DNA from: Candidatus Rifleibacteriota bacterium
GTDB taxonomy: Bacteria > Riflebacteria > Ozemobacteria > Ozemobacterales > Ozemobacteraceae
Length of the DNA: 44,414 nt
Direction of reading: 5' to 3'
Assembly (NCBI GenBank): GCA_022704885.1
Contig: JAKJFO010000010.1
Coordinates: 3,739 to 48,152, forward strand
The translations under genes and the position numbers were made by a program. This document shows positions 16,401 to 23,798 of the stretch, piece after piece (the first letter of the stretch is position 1; the number at the start of each line of letters is the position of its first letter). Below the pieces are notes generated by a model that saw nothing but the letters and a program-made list of their open reading frames with translations, did no database searches and was not told where the DNA came from.

Positions 16401-17002
16401 GCCTTAACCGGCGCCGGATTTGCAGCGGGCGCTGCTGCCACAACAGGTCTTGCTACCGGCTTTCCTGCGGCCGGCTTTTGAGTGACAGTCTGGGTTTTGG
16501 GTGCAGACGGCGCTTTGCCTCTGACCATGACTTTTCTGCCTGAATTCAGATTCAGGTTGAATTCGTCAGGAACTCTGTGCGCTCCCCTCGACCAGGCAGC
16601 ATTTTCAATTTTGATAACTTCTTCAGCTGGCTCTGCGACTGTTTTTTTAGCAGAAGCCGGTTTTGGCGAAACAACTTTTTTACCGGTAAGGTTGCTGTAC
16701 TCGCTCTGCCAGCTTACCACTTCATCACTCTGACGGTCGGCTTCGAGCAATCTGACCAGTTCAGTGACATCGGCAGCGAGATCAGGTGCCTTGTCATCCT
16801 GATACTGCGGCTGCATGGCGCGCCGCTGCACTTCGATCGACCGTTCCATTTCGTTGTTCATGAGATAGAGCACCGAAATACGATCGAGCACCCGACGATG
16901 AAAGCTGACGTTTCGGTCGCCGGCTGCATTTATGCAGATCGGCAGCAACACCAGCGCCGCCAGCAGATACAAGAACTGTCTCGAATATCTATTCCTGAAC
17001 AT
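13451..17002 (-). CDS. Secretin N-domain protein with a very long Ala/Glu/Lys/Arg helix
   Basis: This 1183-residue exported protein begins at ATG 17002, chosen for an AAGGAG site ten bases upstream (an in-frame TTG at 17032 is weaker). A signal peptide (YLLAALVLLPICINAA) is followed by a short helical part, a Pro/Ala-rich linker, and from about residue 365 to 800 an almost uninterrupted run of AEAKARAEAE-type units, like the TolA stalk or an E/K-R single alpha helix. After another linker come an STN/N0 domain (VSMNFKEANLAEVVRMLASK...), an N1 domain (METRVFFVRNAVAAELLPMV ... DDRSNSLIVTAPMSKLNEIS), and the first half of a further N-domain (RVFKLMHIDKKTLEDAIKMI). It then stops. The following gene resumes with the second half of that domain. 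It probably forms the periplasmic vestibule of the secretin. Confidence 0.8.
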   Translation of the reverse strand: MFRNRYSRQFLYLLAALVLLPICINAAGDRNVSFHRRVLDRISVLYLMNNEMERSIEVQRRAMQPQYQDDKAPDLAADVTELVRLLEADRQSDEVVSWQSEYSNLTGKKVVSPKPASAKKTVAEPAEEVIKIENAAWSRGAHRVPDEFNLNLNSGRKVMVRGKAPSAPKTQTVTQKPAAGKPVARPVVAAAPAANPAPVKAQKASPSQPPVKQPVVLPPVVAPDSVIEESVSADADTASAKELLDARKDQAKERFEEQKARLEAERLAEKKARKNKVAPVSAPLAATPQAEPATVAADNKEPDDKFPYLKKKLDETRGESRPEMIESPEPSQPVEEAPEPVKTPAAPAPEVAAATVADPVSQAEVEARLKDLRQKIAESESEARAKLEAEVRAKLEAEMKARAEAEAKEEAEARARLEAEAKARAEAEAEVKARLEAEAKARAEAEARAEAEALARAEAEARARAETEARLAAEAKARLEAEAQAKAEAAEKARAEAAEKARLEAEAEAKALAEAAEKGRLEAEAQAKAALKEKLEAEERARVEAEARAAAEAKARAEAEEKARLEAQARAEAEARAEAEAKARAEIENRARLVAELKARTEARAKAEAEEKARLEAEALAKAQADAEAAAKAKAEAEAKARAEAEAKAKLEAEEKARAEAEAKAKAEVAEKLRLAAEAKARLEAERTARAEAEAKAKAEAEAAAKAAAAAKAEAEAKARAEAEAKAKADAAARAEAAVKAKADAEAQARAEAEAVAKAKAAAEAKAKAEADSEADTRARLLAALKARTEAREVELQAAAAPAPAEKPVLSAETPARPVTVSETTAAVAPAARPTRRRVEKPKAQPARAAAARPAAARTEEQWLPEYRLNKEQQASAARSARPEADQYRNAKPLFPDSPRIVVLNPQPAKPVIVSTAPDVEKLKELSDIRVSMNFKEANLAEVVRMLASKGNLNLVSRNPIQGSTTVNFENIHVGVALDIILRTNDYMYEIKDGVLWVFSRNEEPMETRVFFVRNAVAAELLPMVQQSLGQLPDTLNRQNSSVSAPQPEAGSEGMSVAGVVTGGISALAGGNTQLAAPSAAAPAAATAGSSRGNVYLDDRSNSLIVTAPMSKLNEISRLIEIYDSRNTARYEERVFKLMHIDKKTLEDAIKMIIPSFDPSKQMFEVQRSAQTSTQGAGGAQRR
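14650..15890 (-). repeat. Low-complexity repeat coding for (AEAKARAE)n helix
   Basis: About 1.2 kb inside the secretin N-domain gene is made of short, imperfect, GCn-GAn/AAn/CGn-rich units coding for Ala, Glu, Lys and Arg, with an occasional Leu. Synonymous codons vary between units, so the repeat is older than a recent tandem expansion. It generates long spurious open frames on the opposite strand (Phe/Gly/Ser- and Ala/Ser-rich). Confidence 0.85.
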
Positions 17003-17492
17003 AAAGGACGATCTCCTTACCGTTTTTTTCAAGGGTAACCGAATTTCTGGTAATCTCTGTCACTGTGTAGTCGTTGATGACATCACCTTTTTTCACTGCC
17101 ATATCGCGCAGTTTTTCGGTAAACAGCGCGGTAAAGTCTCGTTTTCCGGCAAGCAGAATTCCGCGCAGACGCGGCAGATTCTCCTGCGAACCGGCTTCGA
17201 CAGCGACATCTGGCTCTTCACCTTCAGCAGTTGCAGAAGGTGGAATGAGGCCGGGCGCACTCGATTTCTTGCGATCGGCCGGCGACATGAAAATGTCTCT
17301 GATCGCGGCCCAGCGGCTGGTATCGCCTGGTTCATCTTCAATGAAAACCGGCTGATCATCTTTGCTGCGGCCCTGGATCGACCTGTTTTTCGACCTGAAA
17401 TCCTGGGCTGACATATTCTGGACGCCGAGCACCAGCACCATCAGCAGGCAGGCGAAAGCGAGAAGCCGGTATTGCACTTTTTCCTGCATCAT
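16989..17492 (-). CDS. PilP/GspC-like pilus-assembly protein
   Basis: This 167-residue protein has an N-terminal signal or anchor (LLAFACLLMVLVLGVQNMSA), a linker, and a C-terminal small beta domain: LRGILLAGKRDFTALFTEKL, then GDVINDYTVTEITRNSVTLE, ending KNGKEIVLYV. This is the homology-region/PilP pattern (one short barrel, 'v.GI......A.i......v..G..i..y.V..I....V.L..g'). It connects the inner-membrane alignment complex to the secretin N-domains. There is no lipobox, unlike classical PilP, so GspC-like is equally possible. Its end overlaps the secretin N-domain gene and its start overlaps pilO by four bases. Confidence 0.75.
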   Translation of the reverse strand: MMQEKVQYRLLAFACLLMVLVLGVQNMSAQDFRSKNRSIQGRSKDDQPVFIEDEPGDTSRWAAIRDIFMSPADRKKSSAPGLIPPSATAEGEEPDVAVEAGSQENLPRLRGILLAGKRDFTALFTEKLRDMAVKKGDVINDYTVTEITRNSVTLEKNGKEIVLYVQE

Positions 17493-18049
17493 TCGCCTCC
17501 GTAGACGTAGGTCTTGATATTCATCGACGAAACCAGCCGGTTACCTTCGTCGAGCGGGGTGGTCGTGAAACCGGTAACCTCAACGAGGCGCGACAGACTC
17601 TCGATGCTTTCGAGATACTTGCCGAGTTCTTTGAACGTCGAAAGCAGCTCGATGTTAATTTCGATTTCGGTATAAGTCACCTTGCCACTGTCTTCGCCGG
17701 CCTTGATATTTACTTCAGCCGCGCGGATAGCACCAGGCGTGACCTTTTCCATGGAAAAGCCCCTGCCGGTACTGACTTTGGTAATCTGTTCGAGCAAAGC
17801 CCCGGCTTCCTGCTTTTGCGGCAGTTTAGTCAGCAACTGCGCGGTCTGAGTTTTGAGCTCTTCGATCTCAGAGGTAACTGAGGCAATTTCGCTTCGGCAC
17901 TTTTTAGCGGTTGCAAGGTCGGAATTCAGCTTTTCATTGGCACTCTGCAGCTCGACGATCGACTGGTTTCTGGCCGGTCTGACCTTGAAATAGTCGTATC
18001 CCACCAGTATCAGCGCAACAATGGTAGCTAATGCAATCAGCCGATTCAT
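17489..18049 (-). CDS. pilO: PilO-type alignment complex protein
   Basis: This 186-residue protein has an N-terminal membrane helix (LIALATIVALILVGYDYF), a coiled-coil stretch (about residues 32-80, rich in Glu, Lys and Leu: LQSANEKLNSDLATAKKCRS) and a C-terminal ferredoxin-like domain (TYTEIEINIELLSTFKELGK, then YLESIESLSRLVEVTGF). This is the PilO layout. It sits in the inner membrane, pairs with PilN and contacts PilP. Four-base overlaps with both the PilM-PilN fusion gene upstream and the PilP-like gene downstream show tight coupling. The family call is strong from layout and context, although sequence conservation in PilO is low. Confidence 0.82.
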   Translation of the reverse strand: MNRLIALATIVALILVGYDYFKVRPARNQSIVELQSANEKLNSDLATAKKCRSEIASVTSEIEELKTQTAQLLTKLPQKQEAGALLEQITKVSTGRGFSMEKVTPGAIRAAEVNIKAGEDSGKVTYTEIEINIELLSTFKELGKYLESIESLSRLVEVTGFTTTPLDEGNRLVSSMNIKTYVYGGE

Positions 18050-19815
18050 GACTTCGCCTCTCTTTCCTTGCGCAGTGACGGGCGATGAACCGTAAAGGTC
18101 AGCGAGAACTGGATCTCTTCGACATCGGCGTCAGAATCTTTGACATTGCCTTCCCAGCTGATATTGCGGAAAATGCTGGAGGCTTCGAGTGATTTGACCA
18201 GTTGGGAAACCGCCTGATGTGAGTAACTGCGCCCCTTGAGCACCACTTTAGTGGAAGAAGTCGTCGATGCCGGCGCGGCGTTGCGGGCACCCGGTTTATC
18301 GGTAACCGTCATACTGCCGGTTGTCATCTGGGTGATCCAGATTTCGGCCGGCAGAATTTCTTCGAGTTTAACCAGCAGATCTGACCAGAACATGCGACGG
18401 TTGATGATTCTGGTGATGAAGGCTGATCTGATGTTCCAGTCAGCCTTGGTCTTCAGCAGCTGGTCATGCTGCTTTTTGAAAGTTTCGATTTGCGCGAATT
18501 CTCCTGTTAACTGGCTCTGTTCCTGCTTCAGCTGCGCAATCCTGATTTTTTCAGGATAAATGAACTGCCAGGCATAAATAGCGGGCAGTACCAGTGCCGC
18601 CAGAAAGGCAAAGACGAAAGGAATGGCTGCTACCATCATCTTACGGGCCATTTTGCCATAGTCTTTTTTGATGGCATTGATCAGATTGAGAGATTGATCG
18701 GCAGCAAATGCGCAGATGCCACAGCCGACAGCACCCGGCAGGGCGCACATGATTTCTGCCGGCGGGTCCTGCTGCCCTGCGGCCGGTGAATATCTGATGT
18801 TTCTGAATGGCGTAAATTCTGAAATATTTTCGACCATGATGGCGTCATGCAGCTTTTCGCTGATGCCGTGCATGTTGGCACCACCGCCAAGAATGAAGGC
18901 GCGGGCAACCTGAACTTTCATCTGACCCTTGAAATAATCGAGAGAAAGCCGCATTTTTTGCGTCATTCGTTCGAAGTTACGCTCGATCATCTGCGAAATT
19001 TTGACTTCGAGAGCGCCTTCGGGATACGACAGAGCTTCCTGCGGAGAAAGCATGCCGACGGCGGTTTTGTAGTCTTCAGCCGCACTGCGGTCAAGCTCGA
19101 CCGCGCCGTCAGGTGTATTGTAATTGCCGATAATTGACCGGGTGAGATCTTCGCCGGCCATCGGAAAGCTGCGGGCGAGTTTGAGAACGCCGCCATCACA
19201 GACGACAATCTGGTTCTGGTCGGCGCCGAAATTGAGCATGGCAATGAGATACGGCAGCGGCTGGCCGGCAATTTCGTCTTCATAATTGGCCATCATACAC
19301 TCGCGCAGGGCAACCGATGATGGGTACATACCAACCAGCCGACCTCCGGCTTTTTTAATCAGGGCTTCGCGTTTATGAAGTTCGGTGACCGGGCAGGTCA
19401 GCGACAATATGTGATATTCCCGGTTGTTTTCGTTCTGCTGCTCGCCAACCACCGAGTAATACTTGGCGGTGCCCGACTGCTCGACTGCGTCGTCAGCATC
19501 AGAAATTTTCATTTCGGTGCGCATTACCATATCGAGGGTCTTGCGGTCCATAGCCGGTTTGGTCAGAAAACGCAGTTGCAGATCGCGATCGGAAGCGATA
19601 AGAGCCACATTCGTCGTAATCTCGCGGAAAGTATCGATAATCTGCTTAAGGGTTTCAAGCAGAGCATCTTCGGTCTGCTCAACGCCATGCGGAAATTTGA
19701 TGACCTTGATGCCCAGACAACTCGACTGGTCGCCCTGCCTGCTCATGGCTACCGCCTTGGCTGCGGATGAACCAATATCTATTGCTATTACTCTATCTAT
19801 CTGTTCTCTGGCCAT
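18046..19815 (-). CDS. PilM-PilN fusion protein
   Basis: This 589-residue protein joins two pilus proteins normally encoded separately. Residues about 7-375 are PilM, an actin-like ATPase: IAIDIGSSAAKAVAMSRQGD at the first phosphate loop and FILGGGANMHGISEKL near 308. The link at about 375-385 (SLNLINAIKKDYGK) resembles the PilN N-terminal motif that binds PilM, here covalently continuous. A membrane helix follows (about 394-416, MVAAIPFVFAFLAALVLPAI), then a coiled coil and the periplasmic PilN domain (LLVKLEEILPAEIWITQMTT...). PilM is cytoplasmic and PilN is bitopic, so topology is compatible with fusion. The gene is second in the operon, 18 bases after the S-layer-homology gene. Confidence 0.85.
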   Translation of the reverse strand: MAREQIDRVIAIDIGSSAAKAVAMSRQGDQSSCLGIKVIKFPHGVEQTEDALLETLKQIIDTFREITTNVALIASDRDLQLRFLTKPAMDRKTLDMVMRTEMKISDADDAVEQSGTAKYYSVVGEQQNENNREYHILSLTCPVTELHKREALIKKAGGRLVGMYPSSVALRECMMANYEDEIAGQPLPYLIAMLNFGADQNQIVVCDGGVLKLARSFPMAGEDLTRSIIGNYNTPDGAVELDRSAAEDYKTAVGMLSPQEALSYPEGALEVKISQMIERNFERMTQKMRLSLDYFKGQMKVQVARAFILGGGANMHGISEKLHDAIMVENISEFTPFRNIRYSPAAGQQDPPAEIMCALPGAVGCGICAFAADQSLNLINAIKKDYGKMARKMMVAAIPFVFAFLAALVLPAIYAWQFIYPEKIRIAQLKQEQSQLTGEFAQIETFKKQHDQLLKTKADWNIRSAFITRIINRRMFWSDLLVKLEEILPAEIWITQMTTGSMTVTDKPGARNAAPASTTSSTKVVLKGRSYSHQAVSQLVKSLEASSIFRNISWEGNVKDSDADVEEIQFSLTFTVHRPSLRKEREAKS

Positions 19816-19833
19816 AATTTATCTCACTGCTGC

Positions 19834-21126
19834 CTATCGCTTTCTCTCAAGAATACCTCTGATCATGCGCTGCTTTTCCTGAATACGGGCGACGAACTCA
19901 TCGATATCAACCTGCCGGTTCGGGTCGAACGGGCGCGAAGAACTCGAATCAGGGCTGACATTGCTATTCAGACTGTCTGAACTCGCCATTATCGGGGTAA
20001 GAAGTTCAGACCGCGTTGTCAGCAGGGGGGCGAGAGCGGCATAAAGGGTGCCGACGGCCTCATGGCGGGTTATGCTCTCTGAGCCGGCAAATCGACCGCC
20101 AACATAGCCAAGCTGAATTCCATAGTTGCTGATTGCAGCCAGGTCATACGCCAGATCAGAACCTTCGCTGACATCTGAATAGACAATCTGATGGGGTTGC
20201 TCTACCGACGGATAGAGGTGCGTGAGATTACGCAACATTACCGCCAGCACTCTGGCCAGTGTTTTTCGATCGAAACTGCGGTTGGGGCCGGTTTTTTCGC
20301 AGAGTTCGTTAATTTCGGCAAGCGCTTCTGAACGGTTGAAATGTACAAGAACGCCTGCAGCCATACCGGCAAATTCGCCGATACTGAGCCATGCGTCACC
20401 GTCGAACGAAGAGCCAAATTGCACAAGCGAGAGACCGCCCACCGAAGCGAGTCCTTCCAGCTGTTTATAAATCCAGTGATCGAGCGGAAGATCGACAAAG
20501 GTGAGAGCGTGACCGGCCGACTCGGTCTTCTTTTCGGCAGCCAGAGCTTCATAAAACCTGGTTATCAGAAAGACACAGTCGCGGTTGCTAAGATATCTGG
20601 TGGTATGCAGTCGCCCATCAGAATAGCCTTTGACTATACCGCGATTTACCAGATAAGTCATAGCCCGCTCGTATTCGGGCGGAGTTTTGTAGTCGGCAAA
20701 GCTGACCAGTCGTGATTCTGAATCAGGCAGTTTGATGTGACCATAGGTTTCGAGCAGTATCAGGGTCTGAATTACCTTGTTGAGAGCTTCACCGCGTTTG
20801 ATGCGACGGCGCTGACTCTTCTGCTTGAGCAGTCTGGCCTGAGCCATGGCTTCGATATCATAGCCACTCGAGATGCCGAGCATCTGCATGGCCTTGTCAA
20901 AGGCAAGTTCGAAATCCTGTCTGGTGATGGCAGAAGTCCAGTTGCGTGGATCGAAGGCCTGCGGCGGCAGAAATCCGAGGTCGTAACCAAGGCGCAGTTC
21001 GGGAGCCATGCGATGCCAGGCATCGGTATCCTGAATCGCATCGAGACGCTTCAAATCAAAGGCTATCGAGAATAACAGACTCCCGGCCATGGCACCGGCA
21101 ATAAACTGCTTTTTTCCCTTTTTCAT
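19834..21126 (-). CDS. S-layer-homology (SLH) domain protein, first gene of the pilus-assembly operon
   Basis: This 430-residue protein has a signal peptide (FIAGAMAGSLLFSIAF) and three or four SLH-like segments: SFADYKTPPEYERAMTYLVN, leading to RGIVKGYSDGRL (about 143-200); TFVDLPLDHWIYKQLEGLAS (about 210-265); and YSDVSEGSDLAYDLAAISNY (about 320-375). An N-terminal part (YDLGFLPPQAFDPRNWTSAI) may be a fourth. SLH domains bind cell-wall-linked polymers, so the protein may anchor the machine to peptidoglycan. The C-terminal tail is Ser/Asp-rich. An AAGGAG site precedes the ATG. It leads the operon with PilM-N, PilO, PilP-like and secretin genes. Confidence 0.78.
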   Translation of the reverse strand: MKKGKKQFIAGAMAGSLLFSIAFDLKRLDAIQDTDAWHRMAPELRLGYDLGFLPPQAFDPRNWTSAITRQDFELAFDKAMQMLGISSGYDIEAMAQARLLKQKSQRRRIKRGEALNKVIQTLILLETYGHIKLPDSESRLVSFADYKTPPEYERAMTYLVNRGIVKGYSDGRLHTTRYLSNRDCVFLITRFYEALAAEKKTESAGHALTFVDLPLDHWIYKQLEGLASVGGLSLVQFGSSFDGDAWLSIGEFAGMAAGVLVHFNRSEALAEINELCEKTGPNRSFDRKTLARVLAVMLRNLTHLYPSVEQPHQIVYSDVSEGSDLAYDLAAISNYGIQLGYVGGRFAGSESITRHEAVGTLYAALAPLLTTRSELLTPIMASSDSLNSNVSPDSSSSRPFDPNRQVDIDEFVARIQEKQRMIRGILERKR

Positions 21127-21289
21127 CTCTACTCCTTCGATTTAAGTGATGCGAAAACCGCCAAAGCCAGACGAACACCGACATCCATCAATTCAGAGAC
21201 AGTCAGCCCGTAACGGCTGATCGGCAGTTTATTGAAAATTCATAACCATCATCGGATTTTTTTATCGAACCTGATGCCGGAGCATTAAG

Positions 21290-21318
21290 TTGACAATAGA
21301 AATCAGCTGGTTGATAAT
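21290..21318 (+). promoter_or_regulatory. Sigma-70-type promoter for TPR-pilB-pilC
   Basis: TTGACA (21290-21295), 17-base spacer, GATAAT (21313-21318): eleven of twelve consensus positions. Transcription would start near 21325, giving a leader of only about 15 bases that contains the GAGGGG ribosome-binding site of the TPR gene. Confidence 0.75.
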
Positions 21319-21340
21319 TCGGGTGAAAGCGAGGGGTGCC

Positions 21341-22114
21341 ATGCCAGAAAGTTTCATATCTTACTTCAGCCCGGAAATGGTTGACGAGGTAATCGACAAA
21401 TGCCGTAAACTCGTCGAAAGCAAACCAAATGATCCCGTCTGTTACCGGAATCTCGGCCATGCTTACTTCAAAAAGGAAGCATATCGCGAGGCACGGGCAA
21501 TGTACGAGAAAGTCGTCGAGCTGTCGGAACACGATGCAGGTGCCTATCTGGCTACGGGCCGGTGCTGTGAACTGCTACAGGACTACGATGCTGCCCTGGA
21601 AGCCTTTGAAGCAGCCCGCATCGAAAAGCCCGAATGGCCTGACGTCTACTTCTGGAAGGCAAAGATCTATTTTGCCAAACAGGATCTGGCAGCGGCCCGC
21701 GACCTGGTCAAAACTGCCCTCGACAAAAACCCGGCGTTCAAAGATGCGATTTATCTGCAGTCGCAGATTTTCGAGGCACTCGGCGATCTGGCAGCTGCCA
21801 ATACCTGTCTCAAGCAGATCATCGCTTTGCCGCCGACGGTCAAGCGCACCAAAAACCCTTTTCCATATGATATCGACATACTTTTCGATGACGGCCTGCT
21901 GCTGAAAGAAGCGATCAGACAAATGGAAGCGATTCTGCGCGCCGAGCCCGGCTATGCCGACATTCATTTCAAGCTCGGCATGGCGTATCGCAAGATGGGC
22001 CGCAAGGAAGACGCGATGGCCTGCTACAAAAAAGCATTGCAGATAAATCCCAACCTGCATCTGGCCAGGCACTATTACTGGCACTGGGAAGACGACGGGG
22101 AGCCGCTGTCATGA
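21341..22114 (+). CDS. TPR protein, first gene of the pilB-pilC operon
   Basis: This 257-residue soluble protein lacks a signal peptide. It has about five tetratricopeptide repeats: CYRNLGHAYFKKEAYREARA, AYLATGRCCELLQDYDAALE, VYFWKAKIYFAKQDLAAARD, AIYLQSQIFEALGDLAAANT and, after an insert, IHFKLGMAYRKMGRKEDAMA. The start at ATG 21341 has a GAGGGG site six bases upstream and a consensus promoter. Its TGA overlaps the ATG of the pilB gene (ATGA). It is likely a cytoplasmic scaffold for the assembly ATPase; the partner is inferred from position. Confidence 0.82.
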   Translation: MPESFISYFSPEMVDEVIDKCRKLVESKPNDPVCYRNLGHAYFKKEAYREARAMYEKVVELSEHDAGAYLATGRCCELLQDYDAALEAFEAARIEKPEWPDVYFWKAKIYFAKQDLAAARDLVKTALDKNPAFKDAIYLQSQIFEALGDLAAANTCLKQIIALPPTVKRTKNPFPYDIDILFDDGLLLKEAIRQMEAILRAEPGYADIHFKLGMAYRKMGRKEDAMACYKKALQINPNLHLARHYYWHWEDDGEPLS

Positions 22115-22326
22115 TCCGTAAACGACTCGGAGACGCACTGGTCGACTCAGGCCTGATCACCGCTGAGCAGCTGACTGAAGCTCTTGGCAAGCAGAAAGAA
22201 CTCGGCAAGCGACTCGGCAAGGTGCTTGAAGAGATCGGCATGTGTACTGACGAGCAGATCGCCCGGGCTCTATACCTTATATCGAGCTTGACAAGCAGTA
22301 TATTCCGATGGACATACTGCAGCTGA
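22111..22326 (+). pseudogene. PilB/GspE N-terminal (MshEN-like) fragment, out of frame with the ATPase core
   Basis: The 71-residue frame begins MIRKRLGDALVDSGLITAEQ and continues LTEALGKQKELGKRLGKVLE, the standard opening of PilB/GspE proteins with an N-terminal MshEN/T2SSE-N domain. It reads well to 'EQIARAL' and then goes off family. The expected continuation (about 'AEQLGIPYIEL') is missing, while PYIELDKQYIP can be read in the other frame from about base 22274. The pattern fits a deletion of about 16 bases near 22270. It is therefore the 5' part of the gene whose core follows at 22308. Confidence 0.75.
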
Positions 22327-23798
22327 TTCCTGAAACGATCATTCGCAACCACAGTCTGCTTCCGGTTTCGCTTAATGGAAACGTGCTCACGGTGGCGATG
22401 GCCGACCCTCTCGATGCCTTCGTCGTCGACGAAATACGCTATCAGACCAATCTCGAGGTTGAAGAAGGCATTGCCCCGGAATCGGTCATTCTCAACGCAA
22501 TCAGGCGTTATTTTGCCTCAGAAGACGTGGCGCAGGCGCTCAAAACCATTGCATCAGAACATACCGGCAGCAGCAGTACGCCGGGTGCCAGCACCGTTGC
22601 CTCGTTCGACCTTCTCGAATCAGGTGATGCCGGCGTCGTCAATTTCGTCAGCCAGCTGATTCTGCAGGCGATTAACGAAAAGGCTTCCGACCTTCACTTT
22701 GAACCCGAAGAAGACGCATTGCGGGTAAGGTTCAGAATCGACGGCGTTCTCGCAGAGGTGGTCAAGGTTCCCAAGGCCAACCAGTCAGAAATCGTGTCGC
22801 GCATGAAGATCATGGCTGAAATGGATATCTCGGAAAAGCGCCTGCCGCAGGACGGCAGAATACGCGTCAAAATCGGCGGCAAGAATGTCGATCTGCGTGT
22901 CAGCACGCTGCCAACAGTCTGGGGCGAGAAAATCGTTCTGCGCGTTCTCGATTCGAGTGCATTGAGCCTGTCGCTCAAAGATGTCGGCTTTGAAGAAGAG
23001 CTGCAGGAGAAGTTCAAGACCGCGATCAAGCAGCCGAACGGCATCATATTGCTGAATGGGCCTACCGGCAGCGGCAAGACCTCGACTCTTTATGCCGCGT
23101 TGAATTTTATCATCAGCCCAAAGACCAATATTTCGACAGCAGAAGACCCGGTTGAAATGCAGGTAAGAGGCATCAATCAGGTGCATGTCAAAGCCGATAT
23201 CGGCCTGACTTTTGCGCGCACCCTGCGCGCGCTCATGCGTCAGGACCCGAACGTCATCATGGTCGGTGAAATTCGCGACTCTGAAACCGCGCAGATTGCG
23301 GTTGAAGCTTCGATGACCGGGCACCTGGTGCTTTCGACCCTGCATACCAACGACGCCCCCGGCACCGTTGGGCGTCTTATCGATCTCGGTGTCGAACCTT
23401 ATCTGATCGCATCGACGCTGCTGGCGGCAGTTGCCCAGCGTCTCGTCAGAAAGATCTGCAAGAATTGCCTGCAGGAAATCACGCCGACGCCTGAACAGTT
23501 GTCTGACCTGCAGATCGACAAGTTCGGCTTCACCGAATCACCGAAGTTTTTCAAAGGCAAGGGTTGCGGCAGCTGCAACCGCCTGGGTTATCGCGGCAGA
23601 ACGGCGATTCACGAGATGATGACGCTCGATGACGCCATGCGCCGTCTCATCGTCGGCAAGGCTTCGGCCGCTGAAATTCGCCGCGTGGCAATCGAGCGCG
23701 GCATGATGCCATTGCGCAAATGCGGCATTGTTAAAGCCGGCAAAGGTATCACCACGATAGAAGAGCTGCTGCGCGTAACTTCGAATGAGGAAATCTGA
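22308..23798 (+). CDS. PilB/GspE assembly ATPase, core (5' end broken by a frameshift)
   Basis: This frame, from ATG 22308, encodes 496 residues with everything needed for an extension ATPase: N2 domain, Walker A GPTGSGKT (251-258), Asp box, Walker B with VIMVGEIRDSETAQ (316-329), His box LVLSTLHTNDAP, and a tetracysteine zinc site (CKNC near 387 and CGSC near 427). It hydrolyses ATP in the cytoplasm to drive pilin assembly through PilC. The same frame is open upstream to about 22262 (reading PYIELDKQYIP before the ATG), so 22308 is not the natural start. If the break is real, a protein lacking the N1 domain could only arise by internal initiation, and no ribosome-binding site precedes ATG 22308. 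If the break is an assembly error, 22111-23798 is one gene. Confidence 0.82.
   Translation: MDILQLIPETIIRNHSLLPVSLNGNVLTVAMADPLDAFVVDEIRYQTNLEVEEGIAPESVILNAIRRYFASEDVAQALKTIASEHTGSSSTPGASTVASFDLLESGDAGVVNFVSQLILQAINEKASDLHFEPEEDALRVRFRIDGVLAEVVKVPKANQSEIVSRMKIMAEMDISEKRLPQDGRIRVKIGGKNVDLRVSTLPTVWGEKIVLRVLDSSALSLSLKDVGFEEELQEKFKTAIKQPNGIILLNGPTGSGKTSTLYAALNFIISPKTNISTAEDPVEMQVRGINQVHVKADIGLTFARTLRALMRQDPNVIMVGEIRDSETAQIAVEASMTGHLVLSTLHTNDAPGTVGRLIDLGVEPYLIASTLLAAVAQRLVRKICKNCLQEITPTPEQLSDLQIDKFGFTESPKFFKGKGCGSCNRLGYRGRTAIHEMMTLDDAMRRLIVGKASAAEIRRVAIERGMMPLRKCGIVKAGKGITTIEELLRVTSNEEI

Noticed and set aside
22262..22326. Programmed ribosomal frameshift in pilB
   Set aside because: There is no slippery heptamer or pseudoknot, and family residues are missing at the junction, which points to a deletion and not to recoding.
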